This document shows, piece after piece, positions 1 through 9,243 of a stretch of DNA of 64,000 nucleotides. Source of the stretch: Reyranella humidisoli. GTDB taxonomy: Bacteria; Pseudomonadota; Alphaproteobacteria; Reyranellales; Reyranellaceae. The notes beneath the pieces were generated by a model. That model saw only the letters and a list, made by a program, of their open reading frames with translations. It was not told the DNA's origin and searched no databases. Position numbers and translations under genes: made by a program. The stretch lies in the NCBI RefSeq assembly GCF_019039055.1, contig NZ_JAHOPB010000001.1, forward strand, positions 868,001-932,000, given 5' to 3'. Positions within the stretch are counted from its first letter, which is position 1. Each line of letters opens with the position of its first letter.

Positions 1-10
1 CGGTAAGCCC

Positions 11-32
11 CGGATTTGCAAGCGGAAATCCG
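11..32. other. Small hairpin at the left edge of the window
   Basis: A 7-bp stem (CGGATTT paired with AAATCCG) encloses an 8-base loop. It lies 18 bases beyond the stop codon of the leftward mesaconyl-CoA hydratase gene. No T-run follows on either strand, so a role as terminator is only a guess. The first 49 bases hold nothing else I can name. Confidence 0.25.
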
Positions 33-49
33 CCTGCCGAGCGGTATCT

Positions 50-1108
50 CTATGCAAGGCGCCTGGGCATGAGCACCCAGTAGTCGAGATCGAGCACGAC
101 CGCGGGATGATACTTGCCGTCCGCACCCTTGCCCGGCCACTCGCCGCACGGGCAGTCCTTCGCGGCAATGCTTCTCATTCGCAAAGCACCAACATCCCGG
201 CGACCCGGCAGCGGCGCGGTCTCGAGCACCTCCGACCAGGCATAGATGGTGTCACCGCCGAAGGTCGGGCCGACATGGCTGCCGGCGTTGAAGGCGGCGA
301 CCCGGAAGCCGTTGGCCAACCCATTGAACGACAGCGCCCGCATCAGCGAAATCACGTGGCCGCCATAGGCCAGGCGCCGGCCGAAGCGCGTGTTCTTCCC
401 GGCGAAGGCGTCGAAATGGACGCGCGCGGTATTCTGGTAGAGCCGCGTCGAGAACATGTGGTCGGAGTCTTCGAGCGTGATGCCGCTCACATGATCGATC
501 CGCTCGCCCGGCGCATAGTCCTCCCAACGATGCGACGAACCGGCGGCGCCATCGTCGTAGCCGGCAATGGAGAGACCGGCCGGCACGACGAGATCCTCCG
601 GCTTCACCGCCGGCGCGGTCGTCGGCACGACAGTGGGCTGGACCGGTGCCTGCGGATCGCGCTTGTGCACCATCACCCAGCGCACATAGTCGAGCACCAT
701 CTCGCCGCGTTGGTTGACGCCGGTGGAGCGCACCCAGACGACGCCGCTCGCCTTGTTGGAATTCTCGCGCAGGCCCAGCACCGTCGAATGCGCCGACAGC
801 GTGTCGCCGGGATAGACCGGCACCCCCCAGCGGAATTCGGCATAGCCGAGATTGGCGACGGCGTTCAGCGAGATGTCCGGCACCGTCTTGCCGATGACGA
901 CATGGAAGACGAGAAGGTCGTCGAGCGGGGCGCGCGGCAGGCCGATCCCCTGCGCGAATACGTCCGACGAATTGATGGCGAAGCGCGATCCGTAGAGCGC
1001 GATGTTCAGTGCCGCATCGGCCTCCGTCAGCGTGCGCGGGGTGGCATGGCGGAATTCCTGCCCGACCCGGAAATCCTCGAAGAAATTGCCGTTGCTGGTC
1101 TTGTTCAT
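50..1108 (-). CDS. Mesaconyl-CoA hydratase / MaoC-family dehydratase
   Basis: A 352-residue cytosolic protein with two hot-dog (MaoC-like) halves, about residues 10-150 and 190-345, the usual length of the mesaconyl-CoA hydratases of the ethylmalonyl-CoA pathway. The N-terminal stretch with FFEDFRVGQ, HATPRT and SLNAVANLGYAEFRW matches my memory of that family closely; those enzymes interconvert mesaconyl-CoA and beta-methylmalyl-CoA. The ATG overlaps the stop of the upstream CoA-ester lyase gene by four bases, so the two are translationally coupled and probably catalyse consecutive steps (hydration, then cleavage to glyoxylate and propionyl-CoA). The rest of the pathway is not visible here, so a role in another branched acyl-CoA route remains possible. 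Confidence 0.85.
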   Translation of the reverse strand: MNKTSNGNFFEDFRVGQEFRHATPRTLTEADAALNIALYGSRFAINSSDVFAQGIGLPRAPLDDLLVFHVVIGKTVPDISLNAVANLGYAEFRWGVPVYPGDTLSAHSTVLGLRENSNKASGVVWVRSTGVNQRGEMVLDYVRWVMVHKRDPQAPVQPTVVPTTAPAVKPEDLVVPAGLSIAGYDDGAAGSSHRWEDYAPGERIDHVSGITLEDSDHMFSTRLYQNTARVHFDAFAGKNTRFGRRLAYGGHVISLMRALSFNGLANGFRVAAFNAGSHVGPTFGGDTIYAWSEVLETAPLPGRRDVGALRMRSIAAKDCPCGEWPGKGADGKYHPAVVLDLDYWVLMPRRLA

Positions 1109-1986
1109 GTGCCCGCCTGCAGTTCCTTGATCGCAGAGGCCAGCGCCAAGGCACGCTCGGCCTGCTCGACGTGAAGGTTCTCGATCATGCGTCCGTCGAC
1201 GGTGACGACACCCTTGCCCTCGGCCTGCGCGGCCTTGAAGGCGGTGACGATCTTCGCCGCCATGTCGAGTTCGGCGTTCGAGGGCGCAAACACCTCGTTG
1301 CAGGGCTCGACCTGGCTGGGATGGATCAGCGTCTTGCCGTCGAAGCCCATCTCCAGCCCCTGCTGGCAGACAGCGCGGAAACCTTCGGCGTCCTGGATGT
1401 CGTTGTAGACGCCATCCAGTATGGTGAGGCCGTGCGCACGGGCCGCAAGCATGCCAAGGCCCAGCGCCGTCAGCATCGGCAGGCGCATCGGCGTGTGGCG
1501 CGCGCGCATGTCCTTCACCAGATCGTTGGTGCCCATGATGAACAAAGTGAGCCGCGGATGCGAACCCGCGACTTCTTCGGCGCGCAGGATGCCCCTGGGC
1601 GTCTCCATCATCGCCCAGACCGCCATCGACGCGGGCGCGCCGGCCGCATCGAGCAGGCCGACGACGCTCGCCACCTCGGCCGCGCTCTCGACCTTCGGGA
1701 CCACCACGGCGTCCGCGCCCGATTTTGCGATCGCGGCAATGTCGGCCTTGCCCCAGGGCGTGCCGAGACCGTTGCAGCGGATCGCGATCTCGCGCTTGCC
1801 GTAACCCTTGCTCTGCGCCGCCGCAACGACGTTGGCGCGGGCGGCTTCCTTGGCATCGGGCGCGACCGCGTCCTCGAGATCGAAGATCAGCGCGTCGGCC
1901 GGCAGGGTCCGCGCCTTCTCCAGCGCGCGCGTGTTGGCACCCGGCATGTAGAGAACGCTGCGGCGCGGACGGACGGTCATCGACAT
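1105..1986 (-). CDS. CoA-ester lyase of the CitE/HpcH family (malyl-CoA or beta-methylmalyl-CoA lyase type)
   Basis: A 293-residue TIM-barrel lyase. Visible family marks are RRSVLYMPG near the N-terminus, the acidic metal-binding stretch FDLEDAV at about residue 40, the MMETPRG segment carrying the metal-ligand Glu, and IHPSQV near residue 235. The family cleaves or forms 3-hydroxyacyl-CoA esters such as malyl-CoA and beta-methylmalyl-CoA, or hydrolyses them (Mcl2 type). The size is nearer the CitE/Mcl2 group than the longer Mcl1 enzymes. The start chosen is the ATG at 1986, which has GGGGAG about seven bases upstream; an ATG six bases further in is the alternative. It overlaps the hydratase gene by ATGA. 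Substrate choice cannot be fixed from sequence alone. Confidence 0.8.
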   Translation of the reverse strand: MSMTVRPRRSVLYMPGANTRALEKARTLPADALIFDLEDAVAPDAKEAARANVVAAAQSKGYGKREIAIRCNGLGTPWGKADIAAIAKSGADAVVVPKVESAAEVASVVGLLDAAGAPASMAVWAMMETPRGILRAEEVAGSHPRLTLFIMGTNDLVKDMRARHTPMRLPMLTALGLGMLAARAHGLTILDGVYNDIQDAEGFRAVCQQGLEMGFDGKTLIHPSQVEPCNEVFAPSNAELDMAAKIVTAFKAAQAEGKGVVTVDGRMIENLHVEQAERALALASAIKELQAGT

Positions 1987-2054
1987 CTGAAGGTCTCCCC
2001 GAAAACGCGGCGGACTATAATGACGGTCCTCCTTGTGGCAAGGTGGGGGCGGCC

Positions 2055-2906
2055 ATGCGCTTCCTGTCCCTCCAGAGCCATGTCGCCTACGGCTACGTCG
2101 GCAATCGTGCGGCAACTTTTCCCCTGCAACGATTGGGCCACGAGGTCTGGGCGGTGAACACGGTCGAATTCTCGAACCACACAGGCTATGGCGCCTGGCG
2201 CGGCCGCGCCGCCTCGGCCGAACAGGTGGGCGAGATCGTCCAGGGCATCGAGGCGCTGGGCCTGTTCTCGCGCTGCGACGGGCTGCTGACCGGCTATGTC
2301 GGCGACGCGGCACTGGCCGACGTCGTCCTCGATACCGCAGGCCGCGTGCGAGCCGCCAACCCGCGCGCCGTCTGGTGCTGCGATCCCGTGCTGGGCGACA
2401 TCGACACCGGCGTCTACGTGAAGCCGGGCATCGAGGCCTTCTTTCGCGAACGCGCCATCCCGGCGGCGGACCTCGTCACGCCGAATCATTTCGAGCTGGA
2501 GCTGTTGACCGGCCGCAAGGTGTCGACCCTCGACGAGGCGCTGGCGGCGGCGCGCCTGCTGCTCCAGGGACCGCGGCTTGCCCTGATCACCAGCCTGCGC
2601 CGCGCCGATGCGCCTGGCGACACGATCGAAATGGTCGCCGTGACCCACGAGGCAGCCTGGCGCATTGAGACACCGATGATCGGTTTCCCCATCGCACCCA
2701 ACGGCACCGGCGACGCCGTCGCCGCCCTGTTCACCGCCCACTGGATCTCGGGCGACGAGATCCCCGAGGCGCTGGGCAAGGCCGCCTCGTCGATCTTTGC
2801 GGTTCTCGAAGCCACGCAGGCGATGGGCGAGCGCGAACTGCAGCTCGTGGCAGCGCAGGACCGGCTGGTCGCGCCGCCGCGCGTCTTCAGGGCCGAGAGG
2901 CTATAG
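2055..2906 (+). CDS. pdxY: Pyridoxal kinase PdxY
   Basis: A 283-residue ribokinase-fold enzyme that phosphorylates pyridoxal to pyridoxal 5'-phosphate in vitamin B6 salvage. It begins with the typical SLQSHVAYGYVGN, has the CDPVLGD segment at about residue 117 and ends the catalytic core with PNGTGDAVAALF, which carries the catalytic Asp. Length matches PdxY (about 287). The ATG at 2055 is preceded by AAGGTGGGGG and gives the canonical N-terminus; longer versions of the frame run into the divergent lyase gene. It is divergent from the CoA-ester lyase, with a 68-base promoter gap, and followed 21 bases later by a LysE-type exporter. Confidence 0.92.
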   Translation: MRFLSLQSHVAYGYVGNRAATFPLQRLGHEVWAVNTVEFSNHTGYGAWRGRAASAEQVGEIVQGIEALGLFSRCDGLLTGYVGDAALADVVLDTAGRVRAANPRAVWCCDPVLGDIDTGVYVKPGIEAFFRERAIPAADLVTPNHFELELLTGRKVSTLDEALAAARLLLQGPRLALITSLRRADAPGDTIEMVAVTHEAAWRIETPMIGFPIAPNGTGDAVAALFTAHWISGDEIPEALGKAASSIFAVLEATQAMGERELQLVAAQDRLVAPPRVFRAERL

Positions 2907-2927
2907 GCGCGCGATGACCGTGCCCCC

Positions 2928-3623
2928 ATGAACGTGCCCGGCTTCGCCTTCAATCCCATCGCGCTCGCCATCGAGGGCGCGGCCATCGGCTTCCTCATCG
3001 CCGTTCCCGTGGGACCGGCCGCCGCGCTCTGCATCCGCCGCTCGATCACCGTCGGCGCCATGGCGGGCTACATGACGGGCATCGGTGCGGCGCTGGGCGA
3101 CGCGGTGTTCGGCGCCGTGGCCGCGTTCGGCCTCTCGTTCGTGCAGAAGTTCGTGATCGAACGCGAAGCCTGGCTGCTCGGCATCGGCGGGCTCGTGCTG
3201 GTGATCATGGGCTGGACCACGATGCGTCATCGCCCGCGCAACGTCGGCGATCCCGTCGCCGACGATCGCGAGCACACGTTCTCGACGCACTTCCACTATG
3301 CCAGTTCGAGCTTCTTCATCACGGTGTTCAATCCGCTCACCGTGATGGCCTTCGGCGCGGCCTTCGCCGGCCGCAACCTGGCCGGTGTCGGCGCCAGCCT
3401 CCCCGACGCCACCCTGCTGGTCGCGTCGGTGTTCTGCGGCGCGCTCGCCTGGTGGACGATCATCTGCACCGCGTCGGTGTCGCTGCGCGCGCGCTTCACC
3501 GGCACCGGCCTGCTGTGGCTGAACCGCGGCTCGGGCGCCGTCATCCTGGGCTTCGGGCTGGCGGCCCTGATCTCGCTGCTGCCGCTGCCCTGGAAGAAGA
3601 TCGGCGCTTTCTTCGGGCTCTGA
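2928..3623 (+). CDS. LysE-family amino-acid/metabolite exporter
   Basis: A 231-residue inner-membrane protein with about six hydrophobic segments. The first contains the family signature region IAVPVGPAAALCIRRS. LysE/RhtB proteins export amino acids or similar small molecules by proton exchange. It is slightly longer than usual (about 205-215) because of a polar loop near residues 100-115. The gene sits 21 bases after pdxY on the same strand and probably shares its transcript; a functional link to B6 is not implied. No good Shine-Dalgarno sequence precedes the ATG, consistent with reinitiation after pdxY. Substrate unknown. Confidence 0.8.
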   Translation: MNVPGFAFNPIALAIEGAAIGFLIAVPVGPAAALCIRRSITVGAMAGYMTGIGAALGDAVFGAVAAFGLSFVQKFVIEREAWLLGIGGLVLVIMGWTTMRHRPRNVGDPVADDREHTFSTHFHYASSSFFITVFNPLTVMAFGAAFAGRNLAGVGASLPDATLLVASVFCGALAWWTIICTASVSLRARFTGTGLLWLNRGSGAVILGFGLAALISLLPLPWKKIGAFFGL

Positions 3624-3629
3624 ACGCGC

Positions 3630-4211
3630 TCAGGCGAGCGCGCAGACCTCGTCGAACCCGAAGCGCGGGCTGCGCGCGAACACCTTGCCGTGATCGCCGT
3701 AGCCGATGTTGCACAGGAAGTTCGTCTTGAACTTGCCGTCGGGGAAGAAGGCCGCGTCGACCTTGGCGTTGTCGAAGCCGCTCATGGCGCCGCAATCGAG
3801 GCCGAGCGCCCGCGCGGCGACGATCAGGTAGGCGCCCTGCAAGGTGCCGTTGCGGAAGGCGGTCGGCTCGGCCGACGGCTTGCCCTTGAACCAGTGGATC
3901 GCTGTCTGGTCGTGCGGGAACATCCGCGGCAGGTGCTCGAAGAATTCCGGGTCGTAGGCGAGGATCGCCGTCACAGGCGCCGTCATAGTCTTCTCGGTAT
4001 TGCCTGCGCTCAGCGCCGGCTTGAGCTTCTCCTTGCCCTCCTTGGTGCGCACGAAGACGATTCGCGCGGGCTGGCAGTTGGCCGAGGTCGGACCCCATTT
4101 CATGAGGTCGTAGATTTCGTGGAGCTGCTTGTCGGTCACCGGCTTGTCCAGCCAGCCATTGTGCGTGCGGGCCTCGCGGAAGATGGTGGCAAGCGCCTTG
4201 TCGTCGAGCAT
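3630..4211 (-). CDS. rutE: Malonic semialdehyde reductase RutE-type nitroreductase
   Basis: A 193-residue flavoprotein of the nitroreductase fold. It carries the RutE/HadB/Nfn subgroup marks: an N-terminal ARTHNGW segment, then [21 protein letters not shown] at residues 34-54 (FMN binding), and [11 protein letters not shown] near residue 140. Length matches E. coli RutE (196). In the pyrimidine Rut pathway this enzyme reduces malonic semialdehyde to 3-hydroxypropionate. No other rut genes are nearby, so it is an orphan copy and may reduce another aldehyde or nitro compound. It is convergent with the LysE gene, with a 6-base gap. Confidence 0.82.
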   Translation of the reverse strand: MLDDKALATIFREARTHNGWLDKPVTDKQLHEIYDLMKWGPTSANCQPARIVFVRTKEGKEKLKPALSAGNTEKTMTAPVTAILAYDPEFFEHLPRMFPHDQTAIHWFKGKPSAEPTAFRNGTLQGAYLIVAARALGLDCGAMSGFDNAKVDAAFFPDGKFKTNFLCNIGYGDHGKVFARSPRFGFDEVCALA

Positions 4212-4358
4212 TCGATTCCCCTTGTGTTGAGCGACCGTAGCGAAGCTTCACCGCACGGTCGAGACGCGCACATGTGATCGAGTTACCGCCCGGAACCCGC
4301 CTTCCATTGCACGAACTGTGCTAGGCTTCGCCGTCAACGTGCGTACAGGCTTCAATCG

Positions 4359-5300
4359 ATGCTGCCGGTCCTGCTCGACCCCGCGAAATTCAAGGATGCC
4401 TGGATCACGGCCAAGGGCGAGACGCGGGCGCATGTCGAGTTGAAGGCGCTGGAGACGCTGTGGTTCAACACGGGCACGCTGTGCAACCTCACCTGCCGGA
4501 ACTGCTACATCGAATCCTCGCCGCGCAACGACCGGCTGGTCTACCTGGAGGCGGCGGAGGTCGCCGGCTATCTCGACGAGATCGAGCGCGACGGCCACGC
4601 CACGAAGCTGATCGGCTTCACGGGGGGCGAGCCCTTCATGAATCCCGACCTGCCGGCGATGCTCGACGACGTGTTGGGGCGCGGCCTGAAAGCCATGGTG
4701 CTGACCAACGCCATGCAGCCGATGCACAAAATGAAGCCTGCCCTGCTCGACCTGCTGGTGCGCCACGGAAGGGACAATCTCACGATCCGCGTCTCGGTCG
4801 ACCACCATGAGAGAGACCTGCACGAAGAAGAGCGCGGCCTCCGAAGCTGGAAGCCGACGATCGACGGGCTGGTCTGGCTCGCCGAGGCGGGCTTCGACGT
4901 CCACGTCGCCGGCCGCCACTTCTCGAATGAGACCGACGAGGAGGTTCGAGCGGGCTATGCGCGCCTGTTTGCGCGGCTGGGCGTTCCCATCGATGCGCTC
5001 GATCCCGCGACCCTGGTCCTGTTCCCGGAGATGGACCCGACCGTCGACGTGCCCGAGATCACGACGGCCTGCTGGGGCATCCTGAAGAAGTCGCCCGACA
5101 GCGTGATGTGCGCCTCGGCGCGCATGGTGATGAAGCGCAAGGGCGCCGAACGTCCCGCTGTCGTCGCCTGCACCTTGCTGCCCTACGATCCGCAGTTCGA
5201 GATGGGCGAGACGCTGGCGGAGAGTGTCGGTGCGGTGCGCCTGAACCATCCCCATTGCGCCAAGTTCTGCGTGCTGGGCGGAGCTGCCTGCAGCGCGTGA
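4359..5300 (+). CDS. Radical SAM enzyme, first gene of a trio with two arsenosugar-type glycosyltransferases
   Basis: A 313-residue radical S-adenosylmethionine protein. CNLTCRNC at residues 42-49 is the CxxxCxxC motif that binds the catalytic [4Fe-4S] cluster; GGEP at 89-92 is the SAM-binding motif. A second cysteine set lies at the C-terminus (C271, C300, C304, C311), suggesting an auxiliary cluster, with two more cysteines just before it. The stop overlaps the GTG start of the next gene, and that gene overlaps a third, so the three products are probably made together. The second and third belong to glycosyltransferase families named for arsenosugar synthesis, usually found with ArsM and the radical SAM protein ArsS. 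This protein is not clearly ArsS, and no arsM is visible. Reaction unknown. Confidence 0.75.
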   Translation: MLPVLLDPAKFKDAWITAKGETRAHVELKALETLWFNTGTLCNLTCRNCYIESSPRNDRLVYLEAAEVAGYLDEIERDGHATKLIGFTGGEPFMNPDLPAMLDDVLGRGLKAMVLTNAMQPMHKMKPALLDLLVRHGRDNLTIRVSVDHHERDLHEEERGLRSWKPTIDGLVWLAEAGFDVHVAGRHFSNETDEEVRAGYARLFARLGVPIDALDPATLVLFPEMDPTVDVPEITTACWGILKKSPDSVMCASARMVMKRKGAERPAVVACTLLPYDPQFEMGETLAESVGAVRLNHPHCAKFCVLGGAACSA

Positions 5301-5980
5301 CGACGACACTCGACATCGTCATCCCGACACTGAACGCTGGTCGCACGCTCGGCCGGACCCTAGCGGCGCTTCCCGCTCCTCCCGGCTTCGCGATCTCGAC
5401 GACCGTCTGCGACGGCGGTTCCGGCGACGATACGGTGGCGATCGCGCGCGAAGCCGGCGCCCGGATCGTGACCGCACCACCGGGGCGCGGCGGACAACTG
5501 GGCGTCGGCGCCGCGGCGGGCGATGCGCCGTGGCTTCTGTTTCTCCATGCCGACACGCGACTGGGGCCCAGCGCCGGCGCGACCATCGCGCGCTTCGTTT
5601 CTTCCGGCGCCAACGACGACAAGGCCGGTTACTTCCGGCTGCGCTTCGACAGTGCCGACCCGCGCGCGCGACGGGTCGAGCGCCTCGCCACCTGGCGCTG
5701 TCGGATATTCGGCCTGCCCTACGGCGACCAGGGCTTGCTGATCGCGCGTGCTCGCTACGAACGTCTTGGAGGATTCCGCCCCCTGCCGCTGATGGAAGAC
5801 GTCGACCTCATGCGCCGCATCGGCCGCGGCGATCTGGTGGCTCTCGACGCCGACGCGCTCACTTCCGCCGCACGTTACCAGCGCGACGGCTGGGTCGCTC
5901 GCCCGCTGCGGAACCTGAGCTGCCTCGCACTCTACTTTGCCGGCGCCTCGCCCCACTTCCTGCGGAGACTGTACGGGTGA
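5297..5980 (+). CDS. Family 2 glycosyltransferase of the TIGR04283 (arsenosugar-associated) type
   Basis: A 227-residue GT-A-fold enzyme. It starts TLDIVIPTLNAG, has CDGGSGDDTVAIA, then the subgroup marks GRGGQLGVGA and LLFLHADTRLG (the DxD-type nucleotide-sugar/metal site) and LPLMEDVDLMRR near residue 175. These match the TIGR04283 family as I know it. The start is a GTG at 5297 overlapping the stop of the radical SAM gene (GTGA); longer frames run back through that gene and are rejected. Its own stop overlaps the next start in the same way. It probably transfers a sugar to a product of the radical SAM step, but donor and acceptor are unknown. Confidence 0.83.
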   Translation: MTTTLDIVIPTLNAGRTLGRTLAALPAPPGFAISTTVCDGGSGDDTVAIAREAGARIVTAPPGRGGQLGVGAAAGDAPWLLFLHADTRLGPSAGATIARFVSSGANDDKAGYFRLRFDSADPRARRVERLATWRCRIFGLPYGDQGLLIARARYERLGGFRPLPLMEDVDLMRRIGRGDLVALDADALTSAARYQRDGWVARPLRNLSCLALYFAGASPHFLRRLYG

Positions 5981-6573
5981 CGAAGCGCCACCTCGTCATC
6001 TTCGCGCGCGCGCCTCAGACCGGTCGCGTGAAGCGCCGCCTCGGGGCGGAGATCGGCCTGGGGGAAGCGGCCCGTTTCTATCGCCGGATTCTCTCTGCGC
6101 AGATCGAGCGTATGGCGCGCGACCCGCGCTGGACGGTCTGGCTGTTCGTCACGCCCAACAGCGGACTCACCCACCCCGCCTGGCGCCTCGTGCCGATGTC
6201 GCGCCGACGGCCGCAGCGCGAGGGCGATCTCGGCCGGCGCATGAAACGGCCTTTCGAGACCTTGCCGCCGGGCCCCGTCGTGCTGGTCGGCAGCGATATC
6301 CCGGCGATGCGCCCATATCACATCGCACGCGCCTTCGATCTGTTGGGCCGGCACGATCTCGTCTTCGGGCCGGCACGCGACGGTGGCTTCTGGCTGGTCG
6401 GCGCGAAGCGCTTGCGGCCCCTGCCCTGCACGCTATTCGACACGGTGCTCTGGTCGACGCCAACGGTGCTGGCCGACACGCTGGCCAGCATTCCCTCGCA
6501 CGTCACGACGGCATTGGCCGACACGCTCGACGATGTCGACGATGCCGAAGCGCTGCGGCGGCTAACGCTCTAA
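5977..6573 (+). CDS. TIGR04282/DUF2064-type glycosyltransferase-like protein
   Basis: A 198-residue protein of the DUF2064 group, a nucleotidyl-/glycosyltransferase A-like fold. Diagnostic stretches are LVIFARAPQTGRVKRRLG at the N-terminus (usual form KxPxPGxVKTRL), VVLVGSDIPAM at about residue 100 (metal/nucleotide site) and LVFGPARDGGFWLVG near residue 130. It starts with GTG at 5977, overlapping the previous stop (GTGA), so the trio is one translational unit. Its family is repeatedly paired with the preceding family in arsenosugar-type loci. It overlaps the convergent TPR gene by four bases at the 3' end, so no terminator fits between them. Confidence 0.83.
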   Translation: MTKRHLVIFARAPQTGRVKRRLGAEIGLGEAARFYRRILSAQIERMARDPRWTVWLFVTPNSGLTHPAWRLVPMSRRRPQREGDLGRRMKRPFETLPPGPVVLVGSDIPAMRPYHIARAFDLLGRHDLVFGPARDGGFWLVGAKRLRPLPCTLFDTVLWSTPTVLADTLASIPSHVTTALADTLDDVDDAEALRRLTL

Positions 6574-8018
6574 GCGACCACCTTCTTCAAGCCGTCGAGT
6601 TCGCGCCGCACATGGGCGAAGACATCGTTCCAGCTTCCGCCGACCGTCTGCTTGAAGAGGCGCGCCGAGGGATACCAGGGGGCGTCGGCGCCGCCGAGCT
6701 GCCAGCGCCAGTCGGCGGTCGCGGGAAGCAGCACCCAGGTCTTCACACCCATCGCCGCGGCGAGGTGCGCGACCGGCGCGTCGATCGAGATCAGCAGGTC
6801 GAGTTGGGAGAGCGCCGTGGCGGCCTCGGCGAAATCGAAGATGCCGCGGCCGACATCGTGCACCAGCCCGTTCGCGCCGAAGGTCTGGATGTCCTTCTGA
6901 TGGACGCCGCCCTGCAGGCTGAAGATCAGCAATTCCGGATCGCCCGAAAGCGCCAGGAACTGCTCGAACGGGACCGAGCGCTGCCGGTCCTGTGCCTGGC
7001 CGGGCATCGCCGCCCAGTAGATGCCGATGCGCAGTTTCGCCGCGTCGAGGTGGCCGAGCTTGATGCGGCTTTCCTCCGGCGCACGAAGATAGGGCGGCGC
7101 GCCCGGCAAGGTCGCGAAATCGGGCCTGCAGAGATGCGGCAGCGACACCATCGAGGCATGGACGTCGAACGCCGGCAGCTTCTCGCCCTCGGCCACGACC
7201 TCGTCGACATAGTCGACGGCGCGCAGCAATTCCTTCAGCAGCGCCTGGCAGAGCACGACGACCGTGGCGCCGCGCCGCTTCAGGTCGCGGGCGAAGCGGA
7301 CGAACAGCAGCGCGTCGCTCAGGCCCTGCTCGGGATAGAGCAGGATGCGCTTGCCCTCGAGCGGCCCGCCGTCCCAGGCCGGCTGCGCGAACTCGGGCGC
7401 CGGCGTCTCGGGCAGGCGCTTGCGCGTCTCGTATGCCGCGAACCCCTCCGCCAGGTCGCCGCGCATCAGCAGCGCGAGGGCGAATTCGACCCTCATCCGG
7501 CGGCCGTCGGGATTGAGGGTCAGCGCACGGCTGAAGCAGCCGACGGCCTCGTCGAGGCGGCCGAGATCGCGCAGGCAAAGCGCCAGATTGAAGAAACCTT
7601 CGGCGTAGTCGCGGCTGAGCGCGATCGACTGGTAGTGATGCTTCACCGCCTCGTCGAACTGGTGCGCGGCGCGAAGCGCATTGCCGAGGTTGGAATGCAG
7701 GGCGGGGTTGGCGGGATCGGCCGCCAGCGAAAGGCGATGATGCGACACCGAGGCTTCGAGCTTGCCCGCGAGGCGCAGCGCGACGCCGAGATTGTTGTGC
7801 AGCTCGGCGTGATCAGGGCGCACCGAGAGCAGGCGCAGGTAGGATGCGATCGCCTCGTCGAGCCGGCCGGCGCGATGGGCCTGCGACGCCAGGCGCAGCT
7901 GCTGCACGAAGCTGTCGGCCGCACTGCCGAACAACGGCGTCGGCGCGCTGGAAGCCGCCGATTCCCGCTTCGTCGGGTGGAAGTTGGGCGTGTCGTTCAC
8001 GGAACTCGCTCGGGACAA
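6570..8018 (-). CDS. Tetratricopeptide-repeat protein with a glycosyltransferase-like C-terminal half
   Basis: A 482-residue soluble protein. About residues 35-200 hold four to five TPR units; recurring marks are GRLDEAIASYLRLL, HAELHNNLGVALRLAGK and HSNLGNALRAAHQFDEAV. The C-terminal half (about 205-480) resembles heptosyltransferase/GT-B domains attached to TPRs: ILLYPEQGLSDALLFVRFA, then ISIDAPVAHLAAAMGVKTWVLLP, the nucleotide-sugar-binding segment. Such proteins are usually annotated simply as TPR proteins and may glycosylate surface polymers or proteins. The acceptor is unknown. It is convergent with the radical SAM/glycosyltransferase trio and may or may not be related to it. Confidence 0.8.
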   Translation of the reverse strand: MSRASSVNDTPNFHPTKRESAASSAPTPLFGSAADSFVQQLRLASQAHRAGRLDEAIASYLRLLSVRPDHAELHNNLGVALRLAGKLEASVSHHRLSLAADPANPALHSNLGNALRAAHQFDEAVKHHYQSIALSRDYAEGFFNLALCLRDLGRLDEAVGCFSRALTLNPDGRRMRVEFALALLMRGDLAEGFAAYETRKRLPETPAPEFAQPAWDGGPLEGKRILLYPEQGLSDALLFVRFARDLKRRGATVVVLCQALLKELLRAVDYVDEVVAEGEKLPAFDVHASMVSLPHLCRPDFATLPGAPPYLRAPEESRIKLGHLDAAKLRIGIYWAAMPGQAQDRQRSVPFEQFLALSGDPELLIFSLQGGVHQKDIQTFGANGLVHDVGRGIFDFAEAATALSQLDLLISIDAPVAHLAAAMGVKTWVLLPATADWRWQLGGADAPWYPSARLFKQTVGGSWNDVFAHVRRELDGLKKVVA

Positions 8019-8075
8019 TGCGGTGCAGGCAGTCTAGCCCAGCCGCGCGTCACAAGCATCCGTCCTCGCATGAAA

Positions 8076-8103
8076 ATGGCGCGGACCGGGAGGTCCACGC
8101 CAT
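8076..8103 (-). terminator. Rho-independent terminator of asd
   Basis: On the minus strand a 12-bp stem (ATGGCGTGGACC with GGTCCGCGCCAT, one G-T pair) with a 4-base loop is followed by TTTTC. It lies 32 bases past the asd stop and before the TPR gene start, so it separates the two leftward genes. Confidence 0.75.
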
Positions 8104-8134
8104 TCGTTTCACCGCGCGTCGATGGCGCGTGGCT

Positions 8135-9148
<1,014 letters not shown>

Positions 9149-9243
9149 GACAATATGCGCCTAACGTGCGCGCACCCCTGATTGAATGACAGGGGGAGAT
9201 ACGCGCACCGCTCCGCTTTGGCAAGAATGGGGCCGGGTGGCGC

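Noticed and set aside
4359-5300. Anaerobic sulfatase maturase for the sulfatase at 10226
   Set aside because: The protein is shorter than known maturases, lacks their full Cys pattern and belongs to a coupled trio with glycosyltransferases.
9175-9195. Terminator between the Bug gene and asd
   Set aside because: CCCCTG/CAGGGG forms only a 6-bp stem with a 9-base loop and no T-run on the minus strand.
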